Of a stretch of DNA of 64,000 nt, positions 1 through 10,733 are shown in pieces. The notes below the pieces were generated by a model, which saw only the letters and a list, made by a program, of their open reading frames with translations, searched no databases and was not told the origin of the DNA. Numbering within the stretch: position 1 is the stretch's first letter; the number at the start of each line of letters is the position of its first letter. Origin of the DNA: Siphonodentalium dalli. Taxonomy: Eukaryota > Mollusca > Scaphopoda > Gadilida > Siphonodentaliidae. The stretch lies in assembly GCA_032622095.1 (NCBI GenBank), contig CP136063.1:272793426-272857425 (forward strand), in the 5' to 3' direction. A program made the translations under genes and the position numbers.

Positions 1-1729
1 TTAGTCTTATTCCTGGTATGATACACATAAAAAGCGTTCATTGTTAGTCTACTCATTGTATGTTACCAATAAAGACCGTTCAGTGTTAGTCTTAGTCATG
101 GTATGTTAGAAATGAAGAGCTTTCCTTGTTAGTATATTCATTGTATGTTACAAATAAAGATCGTTCATTGTTAGTCTTATTCCTGGTATGTTACACATAA
201 AGAGCGTTCATTGTTATTCTATTCCTGGTATGTTACAATTAAAGAGCGTTCATTGTTAGTCTACTCATGGTATGTTACAAATAAAGAACGTCCATTGTTA
301 TTCTTATTCATGGTATGTTACAGATAAAGAGCGTTCATTGTTAGTCTTATTCCTGGTATGATACACATAAAAAGCGTTCATTGTTAGTCTACTCATTGTA
401 TGTTACCAATAAAAACCGTTCAGTGTTAGTCTTAGTCATGGTATGTTACAAATTAAGAGCGTTCATTGTTAGTATATTCATGGTATGTTACAAATAAAGA
501 TCGTTCATTGTTAGTCTTATTCCTGGTATGTTACAAATAAAGAGCGTTCAATGTTAGTCTTACTCATTGTATGTTAAAAATAAAGACCGTTCATTGTTAG
601 TCTTAGTCATGGTATGTTAGAAATGAAGAGCTTTCCTTGTTAGTATATTCATTGTATGTTACAAATAAAGATCGTTCATTGTTAGTCTTATTCCTGGTAT
701 GTTACACATAAAGAGCGTTCATTGTTAGTCTACTCATTGTATGTTACCAATAAAGACTGTTCATTGTTAGTCTTAGTCATGGTATGTTACAAATAAAGAG
801 CGTTCATTGTTAGTCTATTCATGGTATGTAACCAACAAAGAACGTCCATTGTTAGTCTTATTCATGGTATGTTACAAATAAAGAGCGTTCACTGTTAGTC
901 ACCTCCTGGTAAATAACCAATACTGAGAGTTCATTGTTAGTCTATTCCTGGTATGTTACCAATAAAGATCATTCATTGTTAGTCGTATTCCTGGTATGTT
1001 ACAAATAAAGAGCGTTCATTGTTAGTCTATTCCTGGTATGTTACAAATAAAGAGCGTTTATTGTTAGTCTATTCCTGGTATGTAGCCAACAAAGAACTTT
1101 CATTGTTAGTCTTATTCCTAGTATGTTACACATTAAGAGCGTTCATTGTTAGTCTATTCATTGTTTGTTACCAATAAAGACCGTGCATTGTTAGTCTTAG
1201 TCATGGTATATTACAAATAAAGATTGTCTCTTGTTAGTATATGCATGGTATGTTACAAATAAAGATAGTTCATTGTTAGTCTTATTCCTGGTATGTTACA
1301 AATAAAGAGCGTTAATTGTTAGTCTATTCCTGGTTTGTTACAAATAAATAACGCTCATTGTTATATAGTCTATTCTTGGTATGTTTCAAATAAAGAGCGT
1401 TCATTGTTAGTCTATTCCTGGTATGTTACAAATAAAGAGCATTCATTGTTATTCTATTCCTGGTATGTTACAAATAACGAGCGTTCATTGCTAGTCTATT
1501 CCCGTTATGTTACAAATAAAGAGCGTTCACTGTTAGACTATTACTGGCATGTTACAAATAAAGAGCGTTCATTGTTTGTATTATTCCTGGTATGTTACAA
1601 ATAAAGAACGCTCATTTTTAGTCTATTCCTGGTATGTTACAAATAAAGAACGTTCATTTTTAGTCTATCCCTGGTATGTTACAAATAAAGAGCGTTCATT
1701 GTTAGTCTATTCCTGGTATGTTACAAATA

Positions 1730-4010
1730 AAATGCGTTCATTGTTAGTCTATTCCTGGTATGTTACACATAAAGAGCGTTCATTGCTAATCTATTCCTGT
1801 TATGTTACAAATTACGTGCGTTCATTGCTAGACTTATTCGTGGTATGTAACCAACACAGAGCGTTCATTGTTAGTCTTACTTTTGGTATGTTACAAATAA
1901 AGAGCGTTCATTGTTAGTCTTATTCCTTGTATGTTACAAATAAAGAGCGTGTATTGTTAGTCTATTCCTGGTATGTTACAAATAAAGAGCGTTTATTGTT
2001 AGTCTATTCCTGGTATGTAACCAACAAAGAACGTCCATTGTTAGTCTTATTCCTGGTATGTTACACATAAAGAGCGTTCATTTTTAGTCTTATTCCTGGT
2101 ATGTTACAAATAAAGAACGCTCAATGTTAGTCTATTCCTGGTATGTTACAAATAAAGAACGTCCATTGTTAGTCTTATTCCTGGTATGTTACAAATAAAG
2201 AACGCTCATTGTTAGTTTTATTCCTGGTATGTTACAAATAAAGAGCGTTCATTGTTTATCTATTCCTGGTATGTTACAAATAAAGTGCGTTCATTGTAAG
2301 TCTATTCCTGGTATGTTACAAATAAAGAGCGTTCATTGCTAATGTATTCCTGGTATGTTACAAATAAAGTGCGTTCATTGCTAGTCTTATTCGTGGTATG
2401 TAACCAACACAGAGCGTTCATTGTTAGTCTTACTTCTGGTATGTTACAAATAAAGAGCTTTCATTGTTAGTCTTATTCCTGGTATGTTACAAATAAAGAT
2501 CGTTCATTGTTAGTCTTATTCCTTGTATGTTACAAATAAAGAGCGTTCATTATTAGTCTATTCCTGGTATGTTACAAATAAAGAGCGTTCATTGTTAGTC
2601 TATTCCTGGAATGTTACAAATAAAGAGCGTTCATTGCTAGTCTTATTCCTGGTATGTAACAAACAAAGAGCGTTCATTGTTAGTCTTACTCCTGGTATGT
2701 TACGAATAAAGAGCTTTCATTGTTAGTATATTCCTGGTATGTTACAAATAAAGAGCGTTCATTGCTAGACTTATTACTGGTAGTCTTATTCCTGGTATGT
2801 TACAAATAAAGAACGCTCATTTTTAGTCTATTCCTGGTATGCTACAAATAAAGAACGCTCATTGTTAGTCTATTCCTGGTGTGTTACAAATAAAGAGCGT
2901 TCATTGTTAGTCTATTCCTGGTATGTTACAAATAACGAACGCTCATTTTTAATCTATTCCTGGTATGTTACGAATAAAGTGCGTTCATTGCTAGTCTTAT
3001 TCGTGGTATGTAACCAACACAGAGCGTTCATTTTTAGTCTTACTTCTGGTATGTTACAAATAAAGAGCGTTCATTGTTAGTCTTATTCCTGGTATGTTAC
3101 AAATAAAGACCGTTCATTTTTAGTCTTATTCCTTGTATGTTACAAATAAAGAGCGTTCATTGTTAGTCTATTCCTGGTATGTTACAAATAAAGAGCGTTC
3201 ATTGTTAGTCTATTCCTGGTATGTTACAAATAAAGAGCGTTCATTGCTAGTTTTATTCCTGGTATGGGTATGTTACAAATAAAGAAAGTTCATTGTTTAT
3301 CTATTCCTGGTATGTTACAAATAAAGAGCGTACATTGCTAATCTATTCCTGTTATGTTACAATTAACGTGCGTTCATTGCTAGACTTATTCGTGGTATGT
3401 AACCAACACAGAGCGTTCATTGTTAGTCTTACTTTTGGTATGCTACAAATAAAGAGCGTTCATTTTTAGTCTTATTCCTGGTATGTTACAAATAAAGATC
3501 GTTCATTGTTAGTCTTATTCCTGGTATATAACCAACAAAGAGCGTTCATTGTTAGTCTTACTCCTGGTATGTTACGAATAAATAGCGTTCATTGTTAGTC
3601 TATTCCTTGTATGTTACAAATACAGAGCGTTCATTGTTATTCTATTCCTGGTATGTTACAAATAAAGAGCGTTCATTGCTAGTCTTATTCCTGGTATATA
3701 ACCAACAAAGAGCGTTCATTGTTAGTCTTACTCCTGGTATGTTACGAATAAATAGCGTTCATTGTTAGTCTATTCCTGGTATGTTACAAATAAAGTGCGT
3801 TCATTGCTAGTCTTATTCCTGGTAGTCTTATTCCTGGTATGTTACAAATAAAGAACGCTCATTGTTAGTCTATTCCTGGTATGTTACAAATAAAGAACGT
3901 CCATTGTTAGTCTTAATCCTGGTATGTTACAAATAAAGAACGTTCATTGCTAGTCTTATTCCTGGTATGTTACAAATAAGGAACGTCCATTGTTAGTATA
4001 TTCCTGGTAT
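1730..4010 (+). repeat. ~2.1-2.3 kb higher-order repeat, copy A
   Basis: This segment matches 4020-6130 at shifting offsets: 2,291 bp at its start, 2,078 bp over about 2.2-3.3 kb and 2,120 bp over about 3.3-4.0 kb. The changes equal whole monomers: 213 bp is five (2 x 42 + 3 x 43) and 42 bp is one. Shared landmarks are the variant CNQHRAF-type monomer, the truncated junction GGTAGTCTTATTCC (2779 and 3831) and the 6-bp duplication GGTATGGGTATG near 3258. Edges are approximate. Confidence 0.8.
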
Positions 4011-6130
4011 GTTACAAATAAAATGCGTTCATTGTTAGTCTTATCCTGGTATGTTACACATAAAGAGCGTTCATTGCTAATCTATTCCTGTTATGTTACA
4101 AATAACGTGCGTTCATTGCTAGACTTATTCGTGGTATGTAACCAACACAGAGCGTTCATTGTTAGTCTTACTTTTGGTATGTTACAAATAAAGAGCGTTC
4201 ATTGTTAGTCTTATTCCTTGTATGTTACAAATAAAGAGCGTGTATTGTTAGTCTATTCCTGGTATGTTACAAATAAAGAACGCTCATTGTTAGTTTTATT
4301 CCTGGTATGTTACAAATAAAGAGCGTTCATTGTTTATCTATTCCTGGTATGTTACAAATAAAGAGCGTTCGTTGTAAGTCTATTCCTGGTATGTTACAAA
4401 TAAAGAGCGTTCATTGCTAATGTATTCCTGGTATGTTACAAATAAAGTGCGTTCATTGCTAGTCCTATTCGTGGTATGTAACCAACACAGAGCGTTCATT
4501 GTTAGTCTTACTTCTGGTATGTTACAAATAAAGAGCTTTCATTGTTAGTCTTATTCCTGGTATGTTACAAATAAAGATCGTTCATTGTTAGTCTTATTCC
4601 TTGTATGTTACAAATAAAGAGCGTTCATTATTAGTCTATTCCTGGTATGTTACAAATAAAGAGCGTTCATTGTTAGTCTATTCCTGGAATGTTACAAATA
4701 AAGAGCGTTCATTGCTAGTCTTATTCCTGGTATGTAACAAACAAAGAGCGTTCATTGTTAGTCTTACTCCTGGTATGTTACGAATAAAGAGCGTTCATTG
4801 TTAGTATATTCCTGGTATGTTACAAATAAAGAGCGTTCATTGCTAGACTTATTACTGGTAGTCTTATTCCTGGTATGTTACAAATAAAGAACGCTCATTT
4901 TTAGTCTATTCCTGGTATGCTACAAATAAAGAACGCTCATTGTTAGTCTATTCCTGGTGTGTTACAAATAAAGAGCGTTCATTGTTAGTCTATTCCTGGT
5001 ATGTTACAAATAACGAACGCTCATTTTTAGTCTATTCCTGGTATGTTACGAATAAAGTGCGTTCATTGCTAGTCTTATTCGTGGTATGTAACCAACACAG
5101 AGCGTTCATTTTTAGTCTTACTTCTGGTATGTTACAAATAAAGAGCGTTCATTGTTAGTCTTATTCCTGGTATGTTACAAATAAAGACCGTTCATTTTTA
5201 GTCTTATTCCTTGTATGTTACAAATAAAGAGCGTTCATTGTTAGTCTATTCCTGGTATGTTACAAATAAAGAGCGTTCATTGTTAGTCTATTCCTGGTAT
5301 GTTACAAATAAAGAGCGTTCATTGCTAGTCTTATTCCTGGTATGGGTATGTTACAAATAAAGAACGTTCATTGTTTATCTATTCCTGGTATGTTACAAAT
5401 AAAGAGCGTTCATTGTTAGTCTATTACTGGTATGTTACAAATAAAGAGCGTTTATTGCTAATCTATTCCTGTTATGTTACAATTAACGTGCGTTCATTGC
5501 TAGGCTTATTCGTGGTATGTAACCAACACAGAGCGTTCATTGTTAGTCTTACTTTTGGTATGCTACAAATAAAGAGCGTTCATTGTTAGTCTTATTCCTG
5601 GTATGTTACAAATAAAGATCGTTCATTGTTAGTCTTATTCCTGGTATATAACCAACAAAGAGCGTTCATTGTTAGTCTTACTCCTGGTATGTTACGAATA
5701 AATAGCGTTCATTGTTAGTCTATTCCTTGTATGTTACAAATAAAGAGCGTTCATTGTTAGTCTATTCCTGGTATGTTACAAATAAAGAGCGTTCATTGCT
5801 AGTCATATTCATGGTATATAACCAACAAAGAGCGTTCATTGTTAGTCTTACTCCTGGTATGTTACGAATAAATAGCGTTCATTGTTAGTCTATTCCTGGT
5901 ATGTTACAAATAAAGTGCGTTCATTGCTAGTCTTATTCCTGGTAGTCTTATTCCTGGTATGTTACAAATAAAGAACGCTCATTGTTAGTCTATTCCTGGT
6001 ATGTTACAAATAAAGAACGTCCATTGTTAGTCTTAATCCTGGTATGTTACAAATAAAGAACGTTCATTGCTAGTCTTATTCCTGGTATGTTACAAATAAG
6101 GAACGTCCATTGTTAGTATATTCCTGGTAT
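4011..6130 (+). repeat. ~2.1 kb higher-order repeat, copy B
   Basis: Second copy of the preceding HOR, with landmarks at 4857 and 5941 (GGTAGTCTTATTCC) and near 5336 (GGTATGGGTATG). It lacks five monomers present near the start of copy A and has one extra monomer near 5.4 kb. It carries many single-base differences from copy A, so this duplication looks older than the 6.9, 16.2 and 4.2 kb ones further right. Its last part, about 5.9-6.5 kb, continues into the arrangement that precedes several R spacers (compare 14.7-15.26 kb). Confidence 0.8.
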
Positions 6131-6503
6131 GTTACAAATAAAGAGCATTCATTGTTAGTCTTACTCCTGGTATGTTACAAATGAAGAGCGCTCATTGTTA
6201 GTCTTATTCCTGGTATGTTACAAATGAAGAGCGTTCATTGTTAGTCTTATTCCTGGTATGTTACAAATAAAGAGCGTTCATTGTTAGTTTATTCCTGGTA
6301 TGTTACAGATAAGGAACGCCCATTGTTAGTCTTATTCCTGGTATGTTACAAATAAAGAGCGTTCATTGTTAGTCTTATTCCTGGTATGTTACAAATAAAG
6401 AGCGTTCATTGTTAGTTTATTCCTGGTATGTTACAAATAAGGAACGCCCATTGTTAGTCTTATTCCTGGTATGTTACAAATAAAGAGCGTTCATTGTTAG
6501 TCT

Positions 6504-6872
6504 AATCTGCAAGGCCAGTGTCTAGTTGAAACATTCAAAAACATATATTCTAGAACTTTATTAACGCATGCCAAACTACTAGTGTTAGCGCTGCCACTTG
6601 ACAAATTTGCTGATGGCAAAAATAATTCAAATTTGGCAAAAACAAAATTCCCGGTGAAATTAAGCCTCTGCGTGGTCTTTCCTCCACCCGTAAAATTGAC
6701 AACGTCGTGTGTGGCCTTGCGGCTGGAACGACGATAAACCATAACAAACAAACAAACATAGCAAATCCTCTTGTGATGCGCCCTTCTGATAAGGCAACCC
6801 TTCTATCGTGTTATTGTTTGATTATTGGTGTATTATGTGGTGATAAACTAGAGATGCGAATATAATTATTAA
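6504..6872. repeat. R spacer copy 1 (369 bp, non-satellite)
   Basis: This sequence is unrelated to the monomer. It starts at AATCTGCAAGGCC and ends at ATAATTATTAA, after which satellite resumes as CTACTCATGGAATG. It occurs nine times in the window. This is the most diverged copy: it reads TTCTAGAAC where others read TTCTTGAAC, GTGGCC for GTGTCC, and CATAAC for CCTAAC before the AAAC run. It has one AAAC unit fewer than the 373-bp copies. No TIRs, tRNA promoter boxes or protein family are recognised. Confidence 0.9.
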
Positions 6873-7081
6873 CTACTCATGGAATGTTACAAATAAAGAG
6901 CGTTCATTGCTAGTATTATTCCTGGTATGTAACCAACAAAGAACGTCCATTGTTAGTCTTATGCATTGTATGCTACAAGTAAGGAACGTTCATTGCTAGT
7001 CTTAATCCTGGTATGGAACCAACAAAGAACGTCCATTGTTAGTCTTATTCATGGTATGTTAAAAATAAAGAGCGTTCATTG

Positions 7082-7167
7082 CTAGTCTTATTCTTGGTAT
7101 GTAACCAACAAAGAACGTCCATTGTTAGTCTTATTCATTGTATGTTACAAATAAAGAGCGTTCATTG
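7082..7167 (+). repeat. 86-bp dimer of two 43-bp monomer classes
   Basis: A 43-bp monomer with the variant core GTAACCAACAAAGAACGTCC (7082-7124) is followed by a standard-core 43-bp monomer (7125-7167). The first class lacks AATAAA. The two classes also differ at the entry base, CTAG before the first and TTAG before the second. The same alternation recurs in runs around 6.9-7.2, 13.8-14.4, 15.6-16.1, 18.9-19.3, 19.8-20.4, 24.9-25.5, 31.8-32.3, 41.1-41.6, 47.9-48.5, 51.2-51.8, 60.6-61.2 and 62.5-62.9 kb. This is the lowest HOR level in the array. Confidence 0.85.
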
Positions 7168-7171
7168 CTAG

Positions 7172-7849
7172 TCTTATTCCTGGTATGTTACAAATAAAGA
7201 GCGTTCATTGTTAGTCTATTCCTGGTATGTTACAAATAAAGAACGCTCATTGTTAGTCTATTCCTGGTAAGTTACAAATAAAGAACGCTCATTGTTAGTC
7301 TATTCCTGGTATGTTACAAATAAAGAGCGTTCATTGTTAGTCTATTCCTGGTATGTTACAAATAAAGAACGCTCATTGTTCGTCTATTCCTGGTATGTTA
7401 CAAATAAAGAGCGTTCATTGTTAGTCTTATTCCTGGTATGTAACCAACAAAGAACGTCCATTGTTAGTCTTATTCATGGTATGTTACACATAAAGAGCGT
7501 TCATTGTTAGTCTTATTCCTGGTATGTTACAAATAAAGAGCGTTCATTGTTAGTCTATTCCTGGTATGTTACAAATAAAGAACGCTCATTGTTAGTCTAT
7601 TCCTGGTAAGTTACAAATAAAGAACGCTCATTGTTAGTCTATTCCTGGTATGTTACAAATAAAGAGCGTTCATTGTTAGTCTATTCCTGGTATGTTACAA
7701 ATAAAGAACGCTCATTGTTCGTCTATTCCTGGTATGTTACAAATAAAGAGGGTTCATCGTTAGTCTATTCCTGGTTTGTTACAAATAAAGAACGTTCATT
7801 GTTAGTCTATTACTGGTATGTTACAAATAAAGAGCGTTCATCGTTAGTC
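7172..7849 (+). repeat. 339-bp local tandem duplication (8 monomers)
   Basis: Bases from about 7172 recur at an offset of 339 bp (7292 recurs at 7631). Both copies hold the rare variant GGTAAGTTAC and the TTCGTC variant further on. The right copy continues into a run of in-frame 42-bp monomers (7631-7984). The 13 kb-to-right equivalents (10.74 kb, 16.13 kb) hold only one copy, so this is a private expansion here. Exact ends cannot be set because the exchange lies within homologous monomers. Confidence 0.7.
7295..7336 (+). repeat. Reference 42-bp satellite monomer
   Basis: A clean copy of the basic unit, starting at TTAGTC and ending at CATTG. It has 14 G/C of 42. It contains one AATAAA hexamer and one CpG (in GAGCGTTC). 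Forty-two bases equal 14 codons, so runs of pure 42-bp monomers stay open in one frame and translate as a repeating Y-S-W-Y-V-T-N-K-E-R-S-L-L-V peptide. This follows from repeat length and is not evidence of coding. The 43-bp sister form (for example 6241-6283) breaks that frame. Confidence 0.95.
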
Positions 7850-10733
7850 TATTCCTGGTATGTTACAAATAAAGAACGCTCATCGTTTGTCTATTCCTGG
7901 TATGTTACAAATAAAGAACACTCATTGTTAGTCTATTCCTGGTATGTTATAAATAAAGAGTGTTCATTGTTAGTCAATTCCTGATATATTACACATAAAG
8001 AACGCTCATAGTTAGTCTTACTCCTGGTATGTTACATATAAAGAACGCACATTGTTAGTCTTACTCCTGGTATGTTACATATAAAGAACGCACATTGTTA
8101 GTCTTACTCCTGATATGTTACAAATAAAGAGCGTTCATTGCTAGTCTATTCCTGTTATGTTACAAATAAAGAGCGTTCATTGTTAGACTATTCCTGGTAT
8201 GTTACAAATAAAGAGCGTTCATTGTTAGTCTTACTCCTGGTATGTTACAAATAAAGAAAGCTCATTGTTAGTCTATTCCTGGTATGTTATAAATAAAGAG
8301 CGTTCATTGTTAGTATTACTCCTGGTATGTTACCAATAAAGAACGCTCATTATTGGAATATTCCTGGTATGTTACAAATAAAGAGCGTTCGATGTTAGTC
8401 CTACTCATTGTATGTTAAAAATAAAGACCGTTCATTGTTAGTCTTAGTCATGGTATGTTAGAAATAAAGAGCGCTCATTGTTAGTCTATTCCTGGTATGT
8501 TATAAATACAGAGCGTTCATTGTTAGTCTTACTCCTGGTATGTTACCAATAAAGAACGCTCATTGTTAGTCTATTCATGGTATGTTGCAAATAAAGAGCG
8601 TTCATTGTTAGTCTATTCTTGGTATGTTACAAATAAAGAACGCTCATTGTTAGTCTTATTCCTGCTATGTTACAAATAAAGAGCGTTCATTGTTCGTCTA
8701 TTCATGGTATGTAACCAACAAAGAACGTCCATTGTTAGTCTTATTCATGGTATGTTACAAATAAAGAGCGTTCACTGTTAGTCACCTCCTGGTAAATAAC
8801 CAATAATGAGCATTGTTAGTCTATTCCTGGTATGTTACAATAAAGATCATTCATTGTTAGTCGTATTCCTGGTATGTTACAAATAAAGAGCGTTCATTGT
8901 TAGTCTATTCCTGGTATGTTACAAATAAAGAGCGTTTATTGTTAGTCTATTCCTGGTATGTAGCCAACAAAGAACTTTCATTGTTAGTCTTATTCCTAGT
9001 ATGTTACACATTAAGAGCGTTCATTGTTAGTCTATTCATTGTTTGTTACCAATAAAGTCCGTTCATTGTTAGTCTTAGTCATGTTATGTTAGAAATAAAG
9101 ATTGTCTCTTGTTAGTATATTCATGGTATGTTACAAATAAAGATAGTTCATTGTTAGTCTTATTCCTGGTATGTTACAAATCAAGAGCGTTCATTGTTAG
9201 TCTTACACATTGTATGTTAAAAATAAAGAGCGTTCAATGTTAGTCTATTCCTGGTTTGTTATAAATAAATAACGCTCATTGTTATATAGTCTATTCTTGG
9301 TATGTTTCAAATAAAGAGCGTTCATTGTTAGTCTATTCCTGGTATGTTACAAATAAAGAGCATTCATTGTTATTCTATTCCTGGTATGTTACAAATAACG
9401 AGCGTTCATTGCTAGTCTATTCCCGTTATGTTACAAATAAAGAGCGTTCATAGTTAGACTATTACTGGTATGTTACACATAAAGAGCGTTCATTGTTTGT
9501 ATTATTCCTGGTATGTTACAAATAAAGAACGCTCATTGTTAGTCTATTCCTGGTATGTTACAAATTAAGAACGTTCATTTTTAGTCTATCCCTGGTATGT
9601 TACAATAAAGAGCGTCATTGTTAGTCTATTCCTGGTATGTTACAAATAAAGAGCGTTCATTGTTAGTCTATTCATGGTATGTTACAAATAAAGAACGTCC
9701 ATTGTTATTCTTATTCATGGTATGTTACAAATAAAGAGCGTTCATTGTTAGTCTTATTCCTGGTATGATACACATAAAAAGCGTTCATTGTTAGTCTACT
9801 CATTGTATGTTACCAATAAAGACCGTTCAGTGTTAGTCTTAGTCATGGTATGTTACAAATTAAGAGCGTTCATTGTTAGTATATTCATGGTATGTTACAA
9901 ATAAAGATCGTTCATTGTTAGTCATATTCCTGGTATGTTACAAATAAAGAGCGTTCAATGTTAGTCTTACTCATTGTATGTTAAAAATAAAGACCGTTCA
10001 GTGTTAGTCTTAGTCATGGTATGTTAGAAATAAAGAGCTTTCCTTGTTAGTATATTCATTGTATGTTACAAATAAAGATCGTTCATTGTTAGTCTTATTC
10101 CTGGTATGTTACACATAAAGAGCGTTCATTGTTAGTCTACTCATTGTATGTTACCAATAAAGACTGTTCATTGTTAGTCTTAGTCATGGTATGTTACAAA
10201 TAAAGAACGCTCATTGTTAGTCTTATTCCTGGTATGTTACAAATAACGAACTCTCATTGTTAGTCTTATTCCTGGTATGTTACTAATAAAGAGCGTTCAT
10301 TGTTAGTCTAGTCCTTGTATGTTACAAATAAAGAACGCTCATTGATAGTCTTACTCCTGGTATGTAACCAACAAAGAACGTCCATTGTTAGTCTTATTCA
10401 TGGTATGTTACAAATAAAGAGCGTTCACTGTTAATATATTCCTGGTATATGACTAACAAAGAACGTCTATTGTTGGTATATTCCTGGTATGTTACAAATA
10501 AAGCGCGTTCATAGTTAGTCTTACTCATGGTATGGTACAAATAAAGAGCGTTCATTGCTAGTCTTATTCCTGGAATGTAACCAACAAAGAACGTCCATTG
10601 GTAGTCTTATTCATGGTATGTTACAAATAAAGAGCGTTCATTGCTAGTCTTATTCCTGGTATGTAACCAACAAAGAACGTCCATTGTTAGTCTTATTCAT
10701 GGTATGTTACACATAAAGAGCGTTCATTGCTAG
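7511..10733 (+). repeat. ~3.2 kb higher-order repeat, copy 1
   Basis: Matches the next ~3.2 kb at an offset of 3,221-3,223 bp (7631 to 10854; marker monomer 8778 to 11999). It includes private small changes: a 43-bp monomer with ACATATAAAGAACGCAC doubled at about 8021-8106, and a marker monomer shortened to AATAATGAGCATTG near 8805. Boundaries are approximate. It is related to the 3,325-bp unit near 22.2 kb. Confidence 0.8.

Larger units (their letters stand above)
1..6503 (+). repeat. Satellite array block 1 (42/43-bp monomers)
   Basis: This block is uninterrupted head-to-tail satellite. Each monomer carries the core GGTATGTTACAAATAAAG followed by a short CpG-containing segment and ATTG. 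Monomers of 42 and 43 bp are mixed; the 43-bp form has TCTTATT where the 42-bp form has TCTATT. Bases 1-1700 resemble 8.8-10.2 kb and 11.9-13.5 kb (shared marker monomers near 895 and 1362). From about 1.7 kb a different 2.1 kb HOR takes over. The last ~270 bp before the spacer is a pair of 129-bp (3 x 43) units with the variant GGAACGCCCATTG. No gene is seen. Confidence 0.95.

Noticed and set aside
7631-7984. Plus-strand open frames of 64-159 codons with a repeating Y-S-W-Y-V-T-N-K-E-R-S-L-L-V peptide (also at 1335, 16247, 22221, 25546, 53675 and others)
   Set aside because: They exist because 42 is a multiple of three. Most open with TTG or CTG rather than ATG, are broken by 43-bp monomers, and change in step with DNA-level duplications. 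No domain or signal is seen.
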